Below are positions 1 through 7,295 of a stretch of DNA of 64,000 nt, in pieces. The notes under the pieces were generated by a model, which did no database searches, was not told where the DNA came from, and saw nothing but the letters and a program-made list of their open reading frames with translations. Each line of letters starts with the position of its first letter. Within the stretch, counting starts at the first letter, position 1. This DNA comes from Aeromonas australiensis (lineage in GTDB: Bacteria > Pseudomonadota > Gammaproteobacteria > Enterobacterales > Aeromonadaceae): the NCBI RefSeq assembly GCF_000819725.1, contig NZ_CDDH01000028.1, positions 81,618-145,617 of the forward strand. Direction: 5' to 3'. The position numbers were made by a program, and so were the translations under genes.

Positions 1-1322
1 ATGCGCAGATCCTGCTCGTCAGCCACCTCGGGATAGAGGTTATCGATATCCCACATATTGTGGATCACCCGACCACTGCTCCAGCCACCCTTGACACTCT
101 CTTTCTGCAAGCGGCAGATCAGCTCCTTACCCAGCTTGTCCAGTTGCCACACCAGCCGCTCACGCTTTGTTACCTCATGCTGCGGCTGTGGCAAGGCGGC
201 AAGCCAGCGCTCCCACCGGGCGGGACGGTTGATAGCAAAAATGGCCAGGGTGGTTGGCCGCTCCAGCAACAGACGCAGCAGATCCTGACAGAGCGCCATC
301 AACAGATTCTCGGGAGACGCATTCAAAAAAGGGTCAACCCGCCAGCTAGTCAGCTCGCCAACATCACCGCCAGACTGCTGTGCCTGCCATAACAAGCAGA
401 GCACCAGCCAGAGTTGCCCCAGCGGGAGATGGGGTCGGGAGCTAAATGCCTCAACCGGGCCACGCCAGTCACGCATCAGGAGGGGGGGAGTAACACGATC
501 TTTCTCGCCCAACAGCTGCAAGGGCTCCACCAGCCAGGGACACTGTTGCTTCGCCCAGGTTATCGCGGGCTTTTGCCACTTGGTCAGATCGCCTCCCACC
601 ACTGCGAGCAGGCCACACCAGATCACGGTCAACCCCCCTGGGAAAAAGCCCTTCTCACCGGTTCGCGCTCGCCAGGTCAGCAATGCCAGCTCAAGCTCAC
701 CAACTTGCCCTGAAGCATCCCCTTTATAGTGACGCAGCAACTCGACAACCTCGTGCGGGCCGCTCGAATAGTCAGATGCCCGTTGCACCAGCAGACAATC
801 CTGCTCGAATTGCATATAAGAGAGCTGCTCGGCGAGCTCGTCCCCCTCATCCTGCAACTCACTCCAAGGGTAGTAAGACGTGCCACTGAGAAACTCCTCC
901 TCATGCCAACATCTTGCAATCACTTGTTGCACCGAGAGGGAGAGATAACCAAAGACCCGCGTAGCCCCTATGGCGCCGAATATCTCCCGGTCCAGCTCAC
1001 GATGATGGAAACTGGCTTTTTTCCCCTGCATCAACGTCTTGGCATAAGAGGCATAACGCCAACTGGCAAAACGTAGCTCCAGGAGGAAAGTATCTGGCTG
1101 CGTGAAATGGAGATAGAGCAGATACCAGAACCCTTCTGGCAATAGCGTGTAACTACCGCTCACTCCCCGATGAATCATCTCGACCTCACTCAACTCGGCC
1201 AGGGCCTCTTTATCGGCCTTCTTGATCGAGTGACCCCGCGCAATGCCAATGTTGTTGAGCGTGCATTGCTCGAATCTGGCTACATAAAAGAGCAGCTGGT
1301 TATGGATGGACGTGAATTGCAT
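1..1322 (-). CDS. Unrecognised protein, N-terminal 440 residues (runs off left edge)
   Basis: Reading the minus strand from ATG at 1322 gives 440 codons without a stop to the window edge. The start has AGGA about 8 bases upstream, and an in-frame TGA lies only a few codons further up, so this is the natural first start. The protein begins MQFTSIHNQLLFYVARFEQC and is rich in Leu, Trp and Glu, with no signal peptide or membrane helix. The visible end reads GWSSGRVIHNMWDIDNLY and then DEQDLR. That vaguely recalls the segment before the helicase core in some large SNF2-type proteins, but I see no helicase motif and would not assign it. It lies 68 bp downstream of ratB on the same strand and may be co-transcribed. 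Being open-ended, it is easily missed by stop-to-stop searches. Confidence 0.75.
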   Translation of the reverse strand, partial: MQFTSIHNQLLFYVARFEQCTLNNIGIARGHSIKKADKEALAELSEVEMIHRGVSGSYTLLPEGFWYLLYLHFTQPDTFLLELRFASWRYASYAKTLMQGKKASFHHRELDREIFGAIGATRVFGYLSLSVQQVIARCWHEEEFLSGTSYYPWSELQDEGDELAEQLSYMQFEQDCLLVQRASDYSSGPHEVVELLRHYKGDASGQVGELELALLTWRARTGEKGFFPGGLTVIWCGLLAVVGGDLTKWQKPAITWAKQQCPWLVEPLQLLGEKDRVTPPLLMRDWRGPVEAFSSRPHLPLGQLWLVLCLLWQAQQSGGDVGELTSWRVDPFLNASPENLLMALCQDLLRLLLERPTTLAIFAINRPARWERWLAALPQPQHEVTKRERLVWQLDKLGKELICRLQKESVKGGWSSGRVIHNMWDIDNLYPEVADEQDLR

Positions 1323-1390
1323 GTCGGGTATCCTGGTACGATAGACAAGGGGTCAAGAGACAAGGTGGGGATTTTATACAAGAGGTAAGG

Positions 1391-1738
1391 CTATTCAGCA
1401 CGCTTGCGGTTGGTATTGGGACGACCACCGGTCACCACATCGGCACGCCCCTCCTCCTTGGCCTTCTCGGCGCGCTTTTTGCGCATCTCGCGGGGATCGG
1501 CGATAAGCGGGCGATAAATCTCGATACGATCGCCGTCGTGCAGCGGCTCGCTCCGTTTCACCGGGCGGCTGTAGATACCAAACTTGTTGACCGCCAGATC
1601 GATCTCGGGGTGCTTTTGCACAATGCCGGACTGCTCGATGGCCGCCTGCACACAGGTTCCGGGCGCCACCCGCAGGGCAATCACCGTCTGCTGCTGGGGC
1701 AAGGCATAGACCACTTCGATATTGAGCTGATCAGACAC
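1391..1738 (-). CDS. ratB: RatB/RnfH family protein (UPF0125)
   Basis: This 115-residue protein is a small beta-grasp (ubiquitin-like) fold member of the RnfH/UPF0125 family. Typical features are VYALPQQQ near residue 10, GIYSRPVKR in the middle and DGDRIEIYRPL around residues 68-78. The C-terminus is basic and disordered (KKRAEKAKEEGRAD). The family is found next to ratA and smpB in gammaproteobacteria; its biochemical role is unsettled, despite the name RnfH from its link to rnf clusters. The start overlaps the end of ratA by 8 bp, so the two are translationally coupled. Confidence 0.92.
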   Translation of the reverse strand: MSDQLNIEVVYALPQQQTVIALRVAPGTCVQAAIEQSGIVQKHPEIDLAVNKFGIYSRPVKRSEPLHDGDRIEIYRPLIADPREMRKKRAEKAKEEGRADVVTGGRPNTNRKRAE

Positions 1739-2165
1739 CGTAGACCTCCTTCGCCCGGTTGGAGAAGGCGGAGACCATGGAGCTCACCAGATCGCGGAAC
1801 ACCTGACCAAAGGCCACCTCGATAAGCTTGGAGGTAAACTCGAAATCGAGATCAAACTCCACCTTGCAGGCGTCGACATCGAGCGGGGTAAAGGTCCACC
1901 AGCCCGCCAGCTTGCGGAACGGGCCATCCACCAGCTCCATCCTGATCTGACGATTCACATCCAGCTGATTGCGGGTGGTAAAGGTCTTGGCAATCCCCGC
2001 CTTGGCCACATCGACCGACGCCATCATGTAGTCGTCACCCGCCTCGTGGACACGGCTGCCAACACAGCCGGGCAAAAACTGCGGATAGGCATCCACATCA
2101 TTAACCAACTTGAACATCTGTTCTGCACTGAACATCACCAGGGCACTGCGCGTAATTCGGGGCAT
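1731..2165 (-). CDS. ratA: RatA, START-like ribosome-association toxin / coenzyme Q-binding family protein
   Basis: This 144-residue protein of the polyketide-cyclase/START superfamily matches RatA (PasT) in length and motifs: MFxLVNDVDAYPQFLPGC at residues 17-34, GPFRKLAGWWTF near 81-92 and SKLIEVAFGQVF near 112-123. In E. coli RatA is reported to bind 50S subunits and block 70S formation; the eukaryotic relative COQ10 binds ubiquinone, and the physiological role is debated. It is divergent from smpB, an arrangement conserved in gammaproteobacteria, and is followed by the overlapping ratB. Confidence 0.93.
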   Translation of the reverse strand: MPRITRSALVMFSAEQMFKLVNDVDAYPQFLPGCVGSRVHEAGDDYMMASVDVAKAGIAKTFTTRNQLDVNRQIRMELVDGPFRKLAGWWTFTPLDVDACKVEFDLDFEFTSKLIEVAFGQVFRDLVSSMVSAFSNRAKEVYGV

Positions 2166-2271
2166 GGCTTTTCCTCATCCAATCGGCGCGATTTTATCAC
2201 CATGTTTCGGGTTGTGGAGGTAAAACCTCGACCAAACCGCTCAGAAAGCCACCACTTGACCCGCTGCGCGT

Positions 2272-2299
2272 TTTACAGCCGCCCCTGCCTACGTATAAT
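2272..2299 (+). promoter_or_regulatory. Sigma70-type promoter of smpB
   Basis: TTTACA (2272-2277) is followed after 16 bp by a perfect TATAAT (2294-2299). The start codon of smpB lies 36 bp further on, consistent with a short leader. Assigned by sequence only. Confidence 0.6.
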
Positions 2300-2334
2300 A
2301 CGACCCTCCTAGTCATTGCCGGAAATCGCCCGTC

Positions 2335-2823
2335 ATGAGCAAAAAAAACAGTAAAAACAAAGCCGGGTCCAGCACCATTGCACTCAACAGAGCCGCCCGC
2401 CACGAATACTTCATCGAAGAGAAAGTCGAAGCTGGCCTGTCACTGCAAGGGTGGGAAGTCAAATCCCTACGGGCGGGCAAGGCCAATATCAGCGAAGCCT
2501 ATGTCATCTTCTTGCAGGGAGAAGCCTTCCTGTTTGGTGCCAGCTTCCTGCCACTGCAAGCGGCCTCCAGCCACGTGGTCTGTGACCCGACCCGTACCCG
2601 CAAACTGCTGCTGAGTCGTCGTGAACTGGACAAGCTCGAAAGCCTCACCGCCCGTCAGGGCTACACCATAGTGCCGCTGGCCCTCTACTGGAAACAGTGC
2701 TGGGTCAAGGTCGAGATCGGTCTGGTGAAGGGCAAGAAGGAGCACGACAAACGCGAAGATACCAAGGCTCGCGAATGGGATCGGGAAAAATCCCGTATCA
2801 TGAAGAACAAAAATCGCGGCTAA
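2335..2823 (+). CDS. smpB: SsrA-binding protein SmpB
   Basis: SmpB (162 residues, usual 155-165) binds the tRNA-like domain of tmRNA and brings it to stalled ribosomes for trans-translation. The sequence shows the family pattern: [37 protein letters not shown], the central GASFLPL region, and a basic tail ([20 protein letters not shown]) that enters the mRNA channel of the ribosome. The start follows a clear promoter. Its RNA partner ssrA lies 164 bp downstream on the same strand, the classical smpB-ssrA arrangement. Confidence 0.97.
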   Translation: MSKKNSKNKAGSSTIALNRAARHEYFIEEKVEAGLSLQGWEVKSLRAGKANISEAYVIFLQGEAFLFGASFLPLQAASSHVVCDPTRTRKLLLSRRELDKLESLTARQGYTIVPLALYWKQCWVKVEIGLVKGKKEHDKREDTKAREWDREKSRIMKNKNRG

Positions 2824-2865
2824 TCCCCCCCCCACGAGCGCCAGACACAGGTTTATCTCCCCCCA

Positions 2866-2893
2866 GCGCAACTGAACACAGCTTCAGTTGCGC
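2866..2893 (+). other. Perfect 11-bp stem hairpin behind smpB
   Basis: GCGCAACTGAA (2866-2876) and its exact complement (2883-2893) enclose a 6-base loop. There is no T-tract, so it may be an RNA-stabilising or processing hairpin, or a weak terminator between smpB and ssrA. Confidence 0.4.
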
Positions 2894-2944
2894 ACAATAA
2901 ATCGACAAACAGACTGATGACCAGAGGGAATGGGTATCAACGCC

Positions 2945-2972
2945 TTGCTATGACAGCATTTTTGCGTACAAT
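2945..2972 (+). promoter_or_regulatory. Promoter of ssrA
   Basis: TTGCTA (2945-2950), 16 bp, then TACAAT (2967-2972). The mature tmRNA 5' end is 15 nt beyond the -10 box, leaving a short leader for RNase P removal. Confidence 0.5.
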
Positions 2973-2987
2973 CGCTTTTAACAACTT

Positions 2988-3347
2988 GGGGCTGATTCTG
3001 GATTCGACAAGATTCACGAAACCCAAGGTGCATGCCGAGGTGCGGTAGGCCTCGTTAATAAACCGCAAAAAAATAGTCGCAAACGACGAAAACTACGCAC
3101 TAGCAGCTTAATAACCTGCATAGAGCCCTTCTCCCCTAGCTTGCCTGTGTCCTAGGGAATTGGAAGGTCATCCTTCACAGGATCGTGTGGAAGTCCTGCT
3201 CGGGGCGGAAGCATTAAAACCAATCGAGCTAGTCAATTCGTGGCGTGTCTCTCCGCAGCGGGTTGGCGAATGTAAAGAGTGACTAAGCATGTAGTGCCAA
3301 GGATGTAGTAATTTTGGACGGGGGTTCAAATCCCCCCAGCTCCACCA
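2988..3347 (+). ncRNA. ssrA: Transfer-messenger RNA (tmRNA)
   Basis: One-piece tmRNA of 360 nt. The 5' end GGGGCTGATTCTGGATTCGAC and the 3' end with a T-arm (GGTTCAAATCC) and CCAGCTCCACCA form the tRNA-Ala-like domain with an encoded CCA. The tag frame begins with GCA at 3079 and reads ANDENYALAA, then TAATAA (3109-3114), giving the degradation tag (A)ANDENYALAA recognised by ClpXP/ClpAP. The 3' end is a classic integration site for genomic islands, and the phosphorothioation locus begins directly behind it. Confidence 0.97.
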
Positions 3348-3357
3348 AACGTTTGGA

Positions 3358-3388
3358 AAGGGCCACCTCGCAAGAGGTGGCCCTTTTT
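3358..3388 (+). terminator. Intrinsic terminator of ssrA
   Basis: GGGCCACCTC pairs with GAGGTGGCCC around a GCAA tetraloop and is followed by five T. A second small hairpin (ACCCAAC/GTTGGGT, 3412-3427, then TTT) follows. Confidence 0.85.
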
Positions 3389-3510
3389 ATTTGTTCATAT
3401 GGTTCACAAAGACCCAACCTGTTGGGTTTTCGAGATCACTCTCACGGATTGATGGCTCTACTGTGGAGGCAAAACCAGTAATATAACGCACTGGTTCATA
3501 AGGATTCGTC

Positions 3511-4050
3511 ATGCGCTTAGAGGATGCCTGCAGCCAACATTTCACCTTCGAGATGCTGTTTCACTGTGGTGAAACTTGGCAACGCATCCAATGCCCAAAC
3601 TTGCCTGAACAAACCGAGAGCTGGCTGGCCTACCGTGAACTGGCAACGCATATTCTCGACCCCCTGGTAGAAACATTTGGTCACCCATTGCTGACCTATG
3701 GGTTTTGCGGGGTAACACTGCGCAAAGCTATTCTTTCCAACCCCTCCCCCGGTATAGCCCCCACACTGGATCAACATGCAGCCTGTGAACTCAATCAGCG
3801 AGGAAGCGTTATCTGTCCTCGGCAAGGGGCCGCGGTTGATCTGATATACCCAGGGAAGAACAGCTATCAGATAGCCCTTTGGCTGGCGCAGCGCACCCCG
3901 TTTGATCGTCTCTATCTCTATGGCCCAGACCGGCCACTGCATATCAGCTATGGGCCCGAACAAAACCGCGCCTTGGTCGAACTCACCACTCACCATGGAA
4001 GACGAATGCCCAAGCGGCTGACACTCACCCAACTCAAAGGAATGTGCTGA
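3511..4050 (+). CDS. Dnd-associated protein with M15-peptidase-like fold (probably inactive)
   Basis: This 179-residue cytoplasmic protein has no signal peptide. The order of motifs recalls small M15-type (D-Ala-D-Ala carboxypeptidase-like) domains: HILDPLVETFGHPLLTYGF near residues 47-65, then GAAVDLIYPG (D110), YQIALWLAQRTPFDRLYLYG, then HISYG (H144). D110 and H144 occupy places of zinc ligands in that fold. The His normally seven residues before the Asp is a Pro here, so classical peptidase activity is doubtful; H89 is the only other nearby His. AAGGA precedes the ATG. Its end overlaps the following methyltransferase gene by 7 bp, so the two are coupled. Function unknown; a role in DNA modification is inferred from position only. 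Confidence 0.7.
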   Translation: MRLEDACSQHFTFEMLFHCGETWQRIQCPNLPEQTESWLAYRELATHILDPLVETFGHPLLTYGFCGVTLRKAILSNPSPGIAPTLDQHAACELNQRGSVICPRQGAAVDLIYPGKNSYQIALWLAQRTPFDRLYLYGPDRPLHISYGPEQNRALVELTTHHGRRMPKRLTLTQLKGMC

Positions 4051-6074
4051 TGCTGACCCCCGAGCGCTTCACGCAACTGGTCGCTGCCCTGCCATACAAA
4101 AAAGTGCTGCCCGACGCGGTCTATCTGCACAAAGAGACCCTGGCCACAACCAGCCCACAGCTCTACCGTTTTGTCTATGCGGTGGCACAAGCGCTCAAAC
4201 TGCCGGAGTGCGAATGGGATCTGGTCAAGTTGGCAAAGCAGGAGTTTCGGCTGTCACTGCTCAGCTACCCCACCTTCTTCGAAGAGGTCTACCCCAGCCT
4301 CAAGCAGAGCGTGACCGTTGATCTGGCCAAACTAAGCTATACCGTTACCCGCTACGACAGCCAGGACAATCCCCCCATTCTGCATCGCAAAGAGTGCATG
4401 CTGACCCCCGATCACCCACAGGCAGAGAGCTGTCGCCAGATCACCGAAGAGGGGGAGTTGGCAGGGCTTTACGATCATCCCCGCATGATTGGCTTCAAAG
4501 CCTCGTGGGAGCGGCTTATCGCAAGACATGGCTACCAACTGGTTGATGGGCGCCTGTTTCGCATCTCCGCCCTGCCGCCCGAAGAGGGGGGCCCACAAAT
4601 TGATCGCCATAAAACCGCGTTGGTTCGCCATGAACTCTCGGCCCCCATGAAGATGCTGGCACGCCATGGTTATCTCAACGGCGACTATGCGCTGTTTGAT
4701 TACGGTTGCGGCCGGGGGGATGACCTGCGGGAGCTGGAAGCACACGGTATTGATGCGCTGGGCTGGGACCCGAACTTTCGCCCGGATGGCGAGAAGGTGG
4801 TCTCCCATCTGGTCAATCTCGGTTTTGTGATCAACGTGATTGAAGATCAAGATGAGCGAATGGAGGCACTGCTCGGCGCCTGGGATCTGACCCAAACCCT
4901 GCTGGTCGTCTCGGCCATGCTGGCCAACGACAGCTTTATTGCCCAGTTCACCCCTTATAAAGATGGCGTTATCACCTCGCGCAACACCTTTCAGCGCTAC
5001 TACAACCAAAGCGAGCTCAAGCACTACATAGACAGAACATTGGATGAAAATGCCATCGCCGTGGGGCCAGGCATCTTCTATGTGTTCAAAGACAAGCTCG
5101 AAGAGCAGCGCTTTTTGGCGCAGCGCCAACGCCGAAGCCACAGCTGGCAGCAGCTGACCTCGCCCACCCCCAACCATCAGGCTACTGCAGCACTGCTGAT
5201 CGCTCGCCATCAACCGCTGTTTGAAGCCTTCTGGCAACGGGCGCTGACCCTTGGCCGAATTCCGGCCAATGACGAATTTGAACAAAGCGACGAGTTAAGA
5301 GAGATAGCAAGCAGCCATCGCAAAGCCATGACCCTGCTTGGCCAGCATTTTGACCTTGCCCAGTTAAAGCAGGCCGAGCTGGAGCGGCAGCAAGATTTGC
5401 TGGTCTACCTGGCACTCAACCTGTTTGGCAAACGCCAAACCTATACCCACTACTCCAGCGAACTGCAGCGGGATATCAAAGCCTTTTTCGGTGGCAACCC
5501 GCAGGCACAGCAGGCCGCCAAAGCACTGCTCTACCAGATTGCGGATATCGCCCTCATCAACCAGGCCTGCGAGCTGGCCCATCAACAGCTACCCAACAGC
5601 CTGCTCTATCCCAGCCATTCACTGCTGCTACACAAATGCTTTATTGCGCAATTACCGCCGCTGCTGCGTGTCTACCTCGGCGCGGCTTGCCAGCTCTACG
5701 GTGACTTGACCGATATCGACGTGATCAAGCTGCACATCCGCTCCGGCAAGGTGAGCCTGATGGGGTATGACGACTTCAGCAAACCCATCCCCCATCTGGT
5801 GGAGCGGGTCAAGATCAAGATGGCCGAGCAGGAGGTCGACTTCTTTGACTACATCAATGAGCAGACCCGGCCACCACTGCTCAACAAAAGCTATCTGATG
5901 GCATCGGATGATCCGAGCTTCAAGGCACAACGAGCACTGGAGCAAAGATTGAGCAAACTGCTTGGGATGGATCTGGAAACAGAGCATCACTTGAGTCGCC
6001 AACAATATGAATCCGCTCTCAAAGAGCAAAAAAGGCGAATTTCAGGCTTTCGTATTTGTAGCGTAAAAGAGTAA
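4044..6074 (+). CDS. DNA phosphorothioation-associated putative methyltransferase
   Basis: This 676-residue protein matches the methyltransferase family known from dnd clusters. The N-terminal 200 residues are family specific (HRKECMLTPDHPQA near 115). A Rossmann-type SAM-binding motif I, ALFDYGCGRGDD, lies near residues 217-228, followed by the acidic GWDPNFRPDG. The C-terminal 350 residues are helical and lack known catalytic motifs. No target-recognition domain or DPPY motif is visible, so the substrate (DNA, sulfur-modified DNA or another molecule) is unknown. It is coupled to the preceding M15-like gene by a 7-bp overlap. A 135-bp promoter region with the DndB-type operator separates it from dndB. 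The assignment rests on the SAM motif plus dnd context. Confidence 0.85.
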   Translation: MLMLTPERFTQLVAALPYKKVLPDAVYLHKETLATTSPQLYRFVYAVAQALKLPECEWDLVKLAKQEFRLSLLSYPTFFEEVYPSLKQSVTVDLAKLSYTVTRYDSQDNPPILHRKECMLTPDHPQAESCRQITEEGELAGLYDHPRMIGFKASWERLIARHGYQLVDGRLFRISALPPEEGGPQIDRHKTALVRHELSAPMKMLARHGYLNGDYALFDYGCGRGDDLRELEAHGIDALGWDPNFRPDGEKVVSHLVNLGFVINVIEDQDERMEALLGAWDLTQTLLVVSAMLANDSFIAQFTPYKDGVITSRNTFQRYYNQSELKHYIDRTLDENAIAVGPGIFYVFKDKLEEQRFLAQRQRRSHSWQQLTSPTPNHQATAALLIARHQPLFEAFWQRALTLGRIPANDEFEQSDELREIASSHRKAMTLLGQHFDLAQLKQAELERQQDLLVYLALNLFGKRQTYTHYSSELQRDIKAFFGGNPQAQQAAKALLYQIADIALINQACELAHQQLPNSLLYPSHSLLLHKCFIAQLPPLLRVYLGAACQLYGDLTDIDVIKLHIRSGKVSLMGYDDFSKPIPHLVERVKIKMAEQEVDFFDYINEQTRPPLLNKSYLMASDDPSFKAQRALEQRLSKLLGMDLETEHHLSRQQYESALKEQKRRISGFRICSVKE

Positions 6075-6153
6075 AATCAGCGCCCCAAAATAACGTAAGA
6101 AACCACTTATTCCTCGCTAAAACCTAATCTTCAGTCTTATAACAACATGCGAT

Positions 6154-6171
6154 TACGTTAATTTTGACGTA
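6154..6171 (+). promoter_or_regulatory. Putative DndB operator, TACG-N10-CGTA
   Basis: TACG (6154-6157), ten bases, CGTA (6168-6171). The palindrome extends one base each side (TTACG...CGTAA). A half-site, ACGTAA, lies 60 bp upstream. The form is the same as the site I recall being reported for the DndB repressor of Salmonella. It sits 38 bp before dndB, downstream of a possible -10 (TTATAA, 6138-6143). Confidence 0.65.
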
Positions 6172-6209
6172 ACGCTAGGCTTGAAACAGGACTAGCCAGG
6201 AGCATCATC

Positions 6210-7295
6210 ATGAACCACTTCGACGCTGACTACTGCTACTCATTCCCCGCAGTGCGTGGGATACAAGCCGGTCGCCCCTTCTATATCGCGACCTGCCCGA
6301 TGCGCATCATCCCCAAAATTTTCAACTTCGATGAGAGCGAAGTACCCCCTGAATTGCGTGCTCAACGCACATTGAACAAATCCCGGATCCCGGAAATGGT
6401 GCGATACCTCTTGGAGAATCCCAAGGATTACGTATTCTCTGCCTTGACTGCGTCAATTGCTGTTGACGTCGAGTTTGCTGAGCACCCCGGCTCCAACAAT
6501 CTGGGCACTTTACGGGTGCCCATGGATGCACAGATCCTGATCAACGATGGTCAGCACCGCCGCAAAGCTATCGAAGAGGCGTTGGTAGAGCGCCCCGAAC
6601 TGGGTCAGGACAACATCCCTGTCTTGTTCTTTGTCGATGAAGGGTTAACCCGAAGCCAGCAAATGTTTGCTGATCTCAACAAGTACGCGGTCAAACCCAG
6701 TCCGTCACTGTCTACGCTCTATGACCATAGAGATCAAGGCTCTGAGCTTGCTCGCCATTTGGCTACTAGCATGGAGCCCTTCGTCGGGCTTACTGAGATG
6801 GAAAAGTCGAGCATCTCCCAGCTCTCCAGCAAGCTCTTCACCTTAAGTAGCATCAAGCAGGCAACCCGAGTCCTACTGGGCAAGGGACCTAAAGAGGGCT
6901 GCGCAGATGAAGAGGCCAAGCTGGCGGCTCTCTATTGGAAAGCGGTCTACGACCAGATGCCGGATTGGCAGATGGCCAGTCGCAAAGAAGTATCACCAGC
7001 CCAACTCCGGCAGGAGTATGTCCATGCTCACGGCGTCGGCCTGCAAGCTCTCGGTATGCTCGGCCGCTTTTTGATAAGCGAGCATCCTGATACCTGGCAA
7101 GCAGACCTTGGTAAGCTCAAGACCATTGACTGGCGCAAAACCAACCCGGAATGGATTCGCAGAACCATGTCGCATGGCAAGCTAAGCAAATCCACCACCG
7201 CGCTCCGTCTTACCTGCAACGCCCTTAAAACATCACTCAACCTCCCCCTCACTCCCGAGGAGAAGGTACTTGAAGCTCAGGTTGTCTCTCAATGA
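6210..7295 (+). CDS. dndB: DNA sulfur modification protein DndB (DGQHR-domain transcriptional regulator)
   Basis: DndB, 361 residues, the usual length. The name-giving DGQHR motif is present as NDGQHRR at residues 112-118, followed by LFFVDEGLTRSQQMFADLNKYA, which is typical of the family. DndB is not needed for sulfur insertion; in Salmonella it represses the dnd operon and limits modification, with Cys29 reported as important for DNA binding. Residue 29 here is Cys (IATCPMR). A good ribosome-binding site (CCAGGAG) precedes the ATG, and a matching palindrome lies in the promoter. The stop overlaps the start of dndC by 4 bp (ATGA). Confidence 0.96.
   Translation: MNHFDADYCYSFPAVRGIQAGRPFYIATCPMRIIPKIFNFDESEVPPELRAQRTLNKSRIPEMVRYLLENPKDYVFSALTASIAVDVEFAEHPGSNNLGTLRVPMDAQILINDGQHRRKAIEEALVERPELGQDNIPVLFFVDEGLTRSQQMFADLNKYAVKPSPSLSTLYDHRDQGSELARHLATSMEPFVGLTEMEKSSISQLSSKLFTLSSIKQATRVLLGKGPKEGCADEEAKLAALYWKAVYDQMPDWQMASRKEVSPAQLRQEYVHAHGVGLQALGMLGRFLISEHPDTWQADLGKLKTIDWRKTNPEWIRRTMSHGKLSKSTTALRLTCNALKTSLNLPLTPEEKVLEAQVVSQ

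Noticed and set aside
4332..5285. 317-codon frame antisense to the methyltransferase
   Set aside because: No family features; the SAM motif on the plus strand decides.
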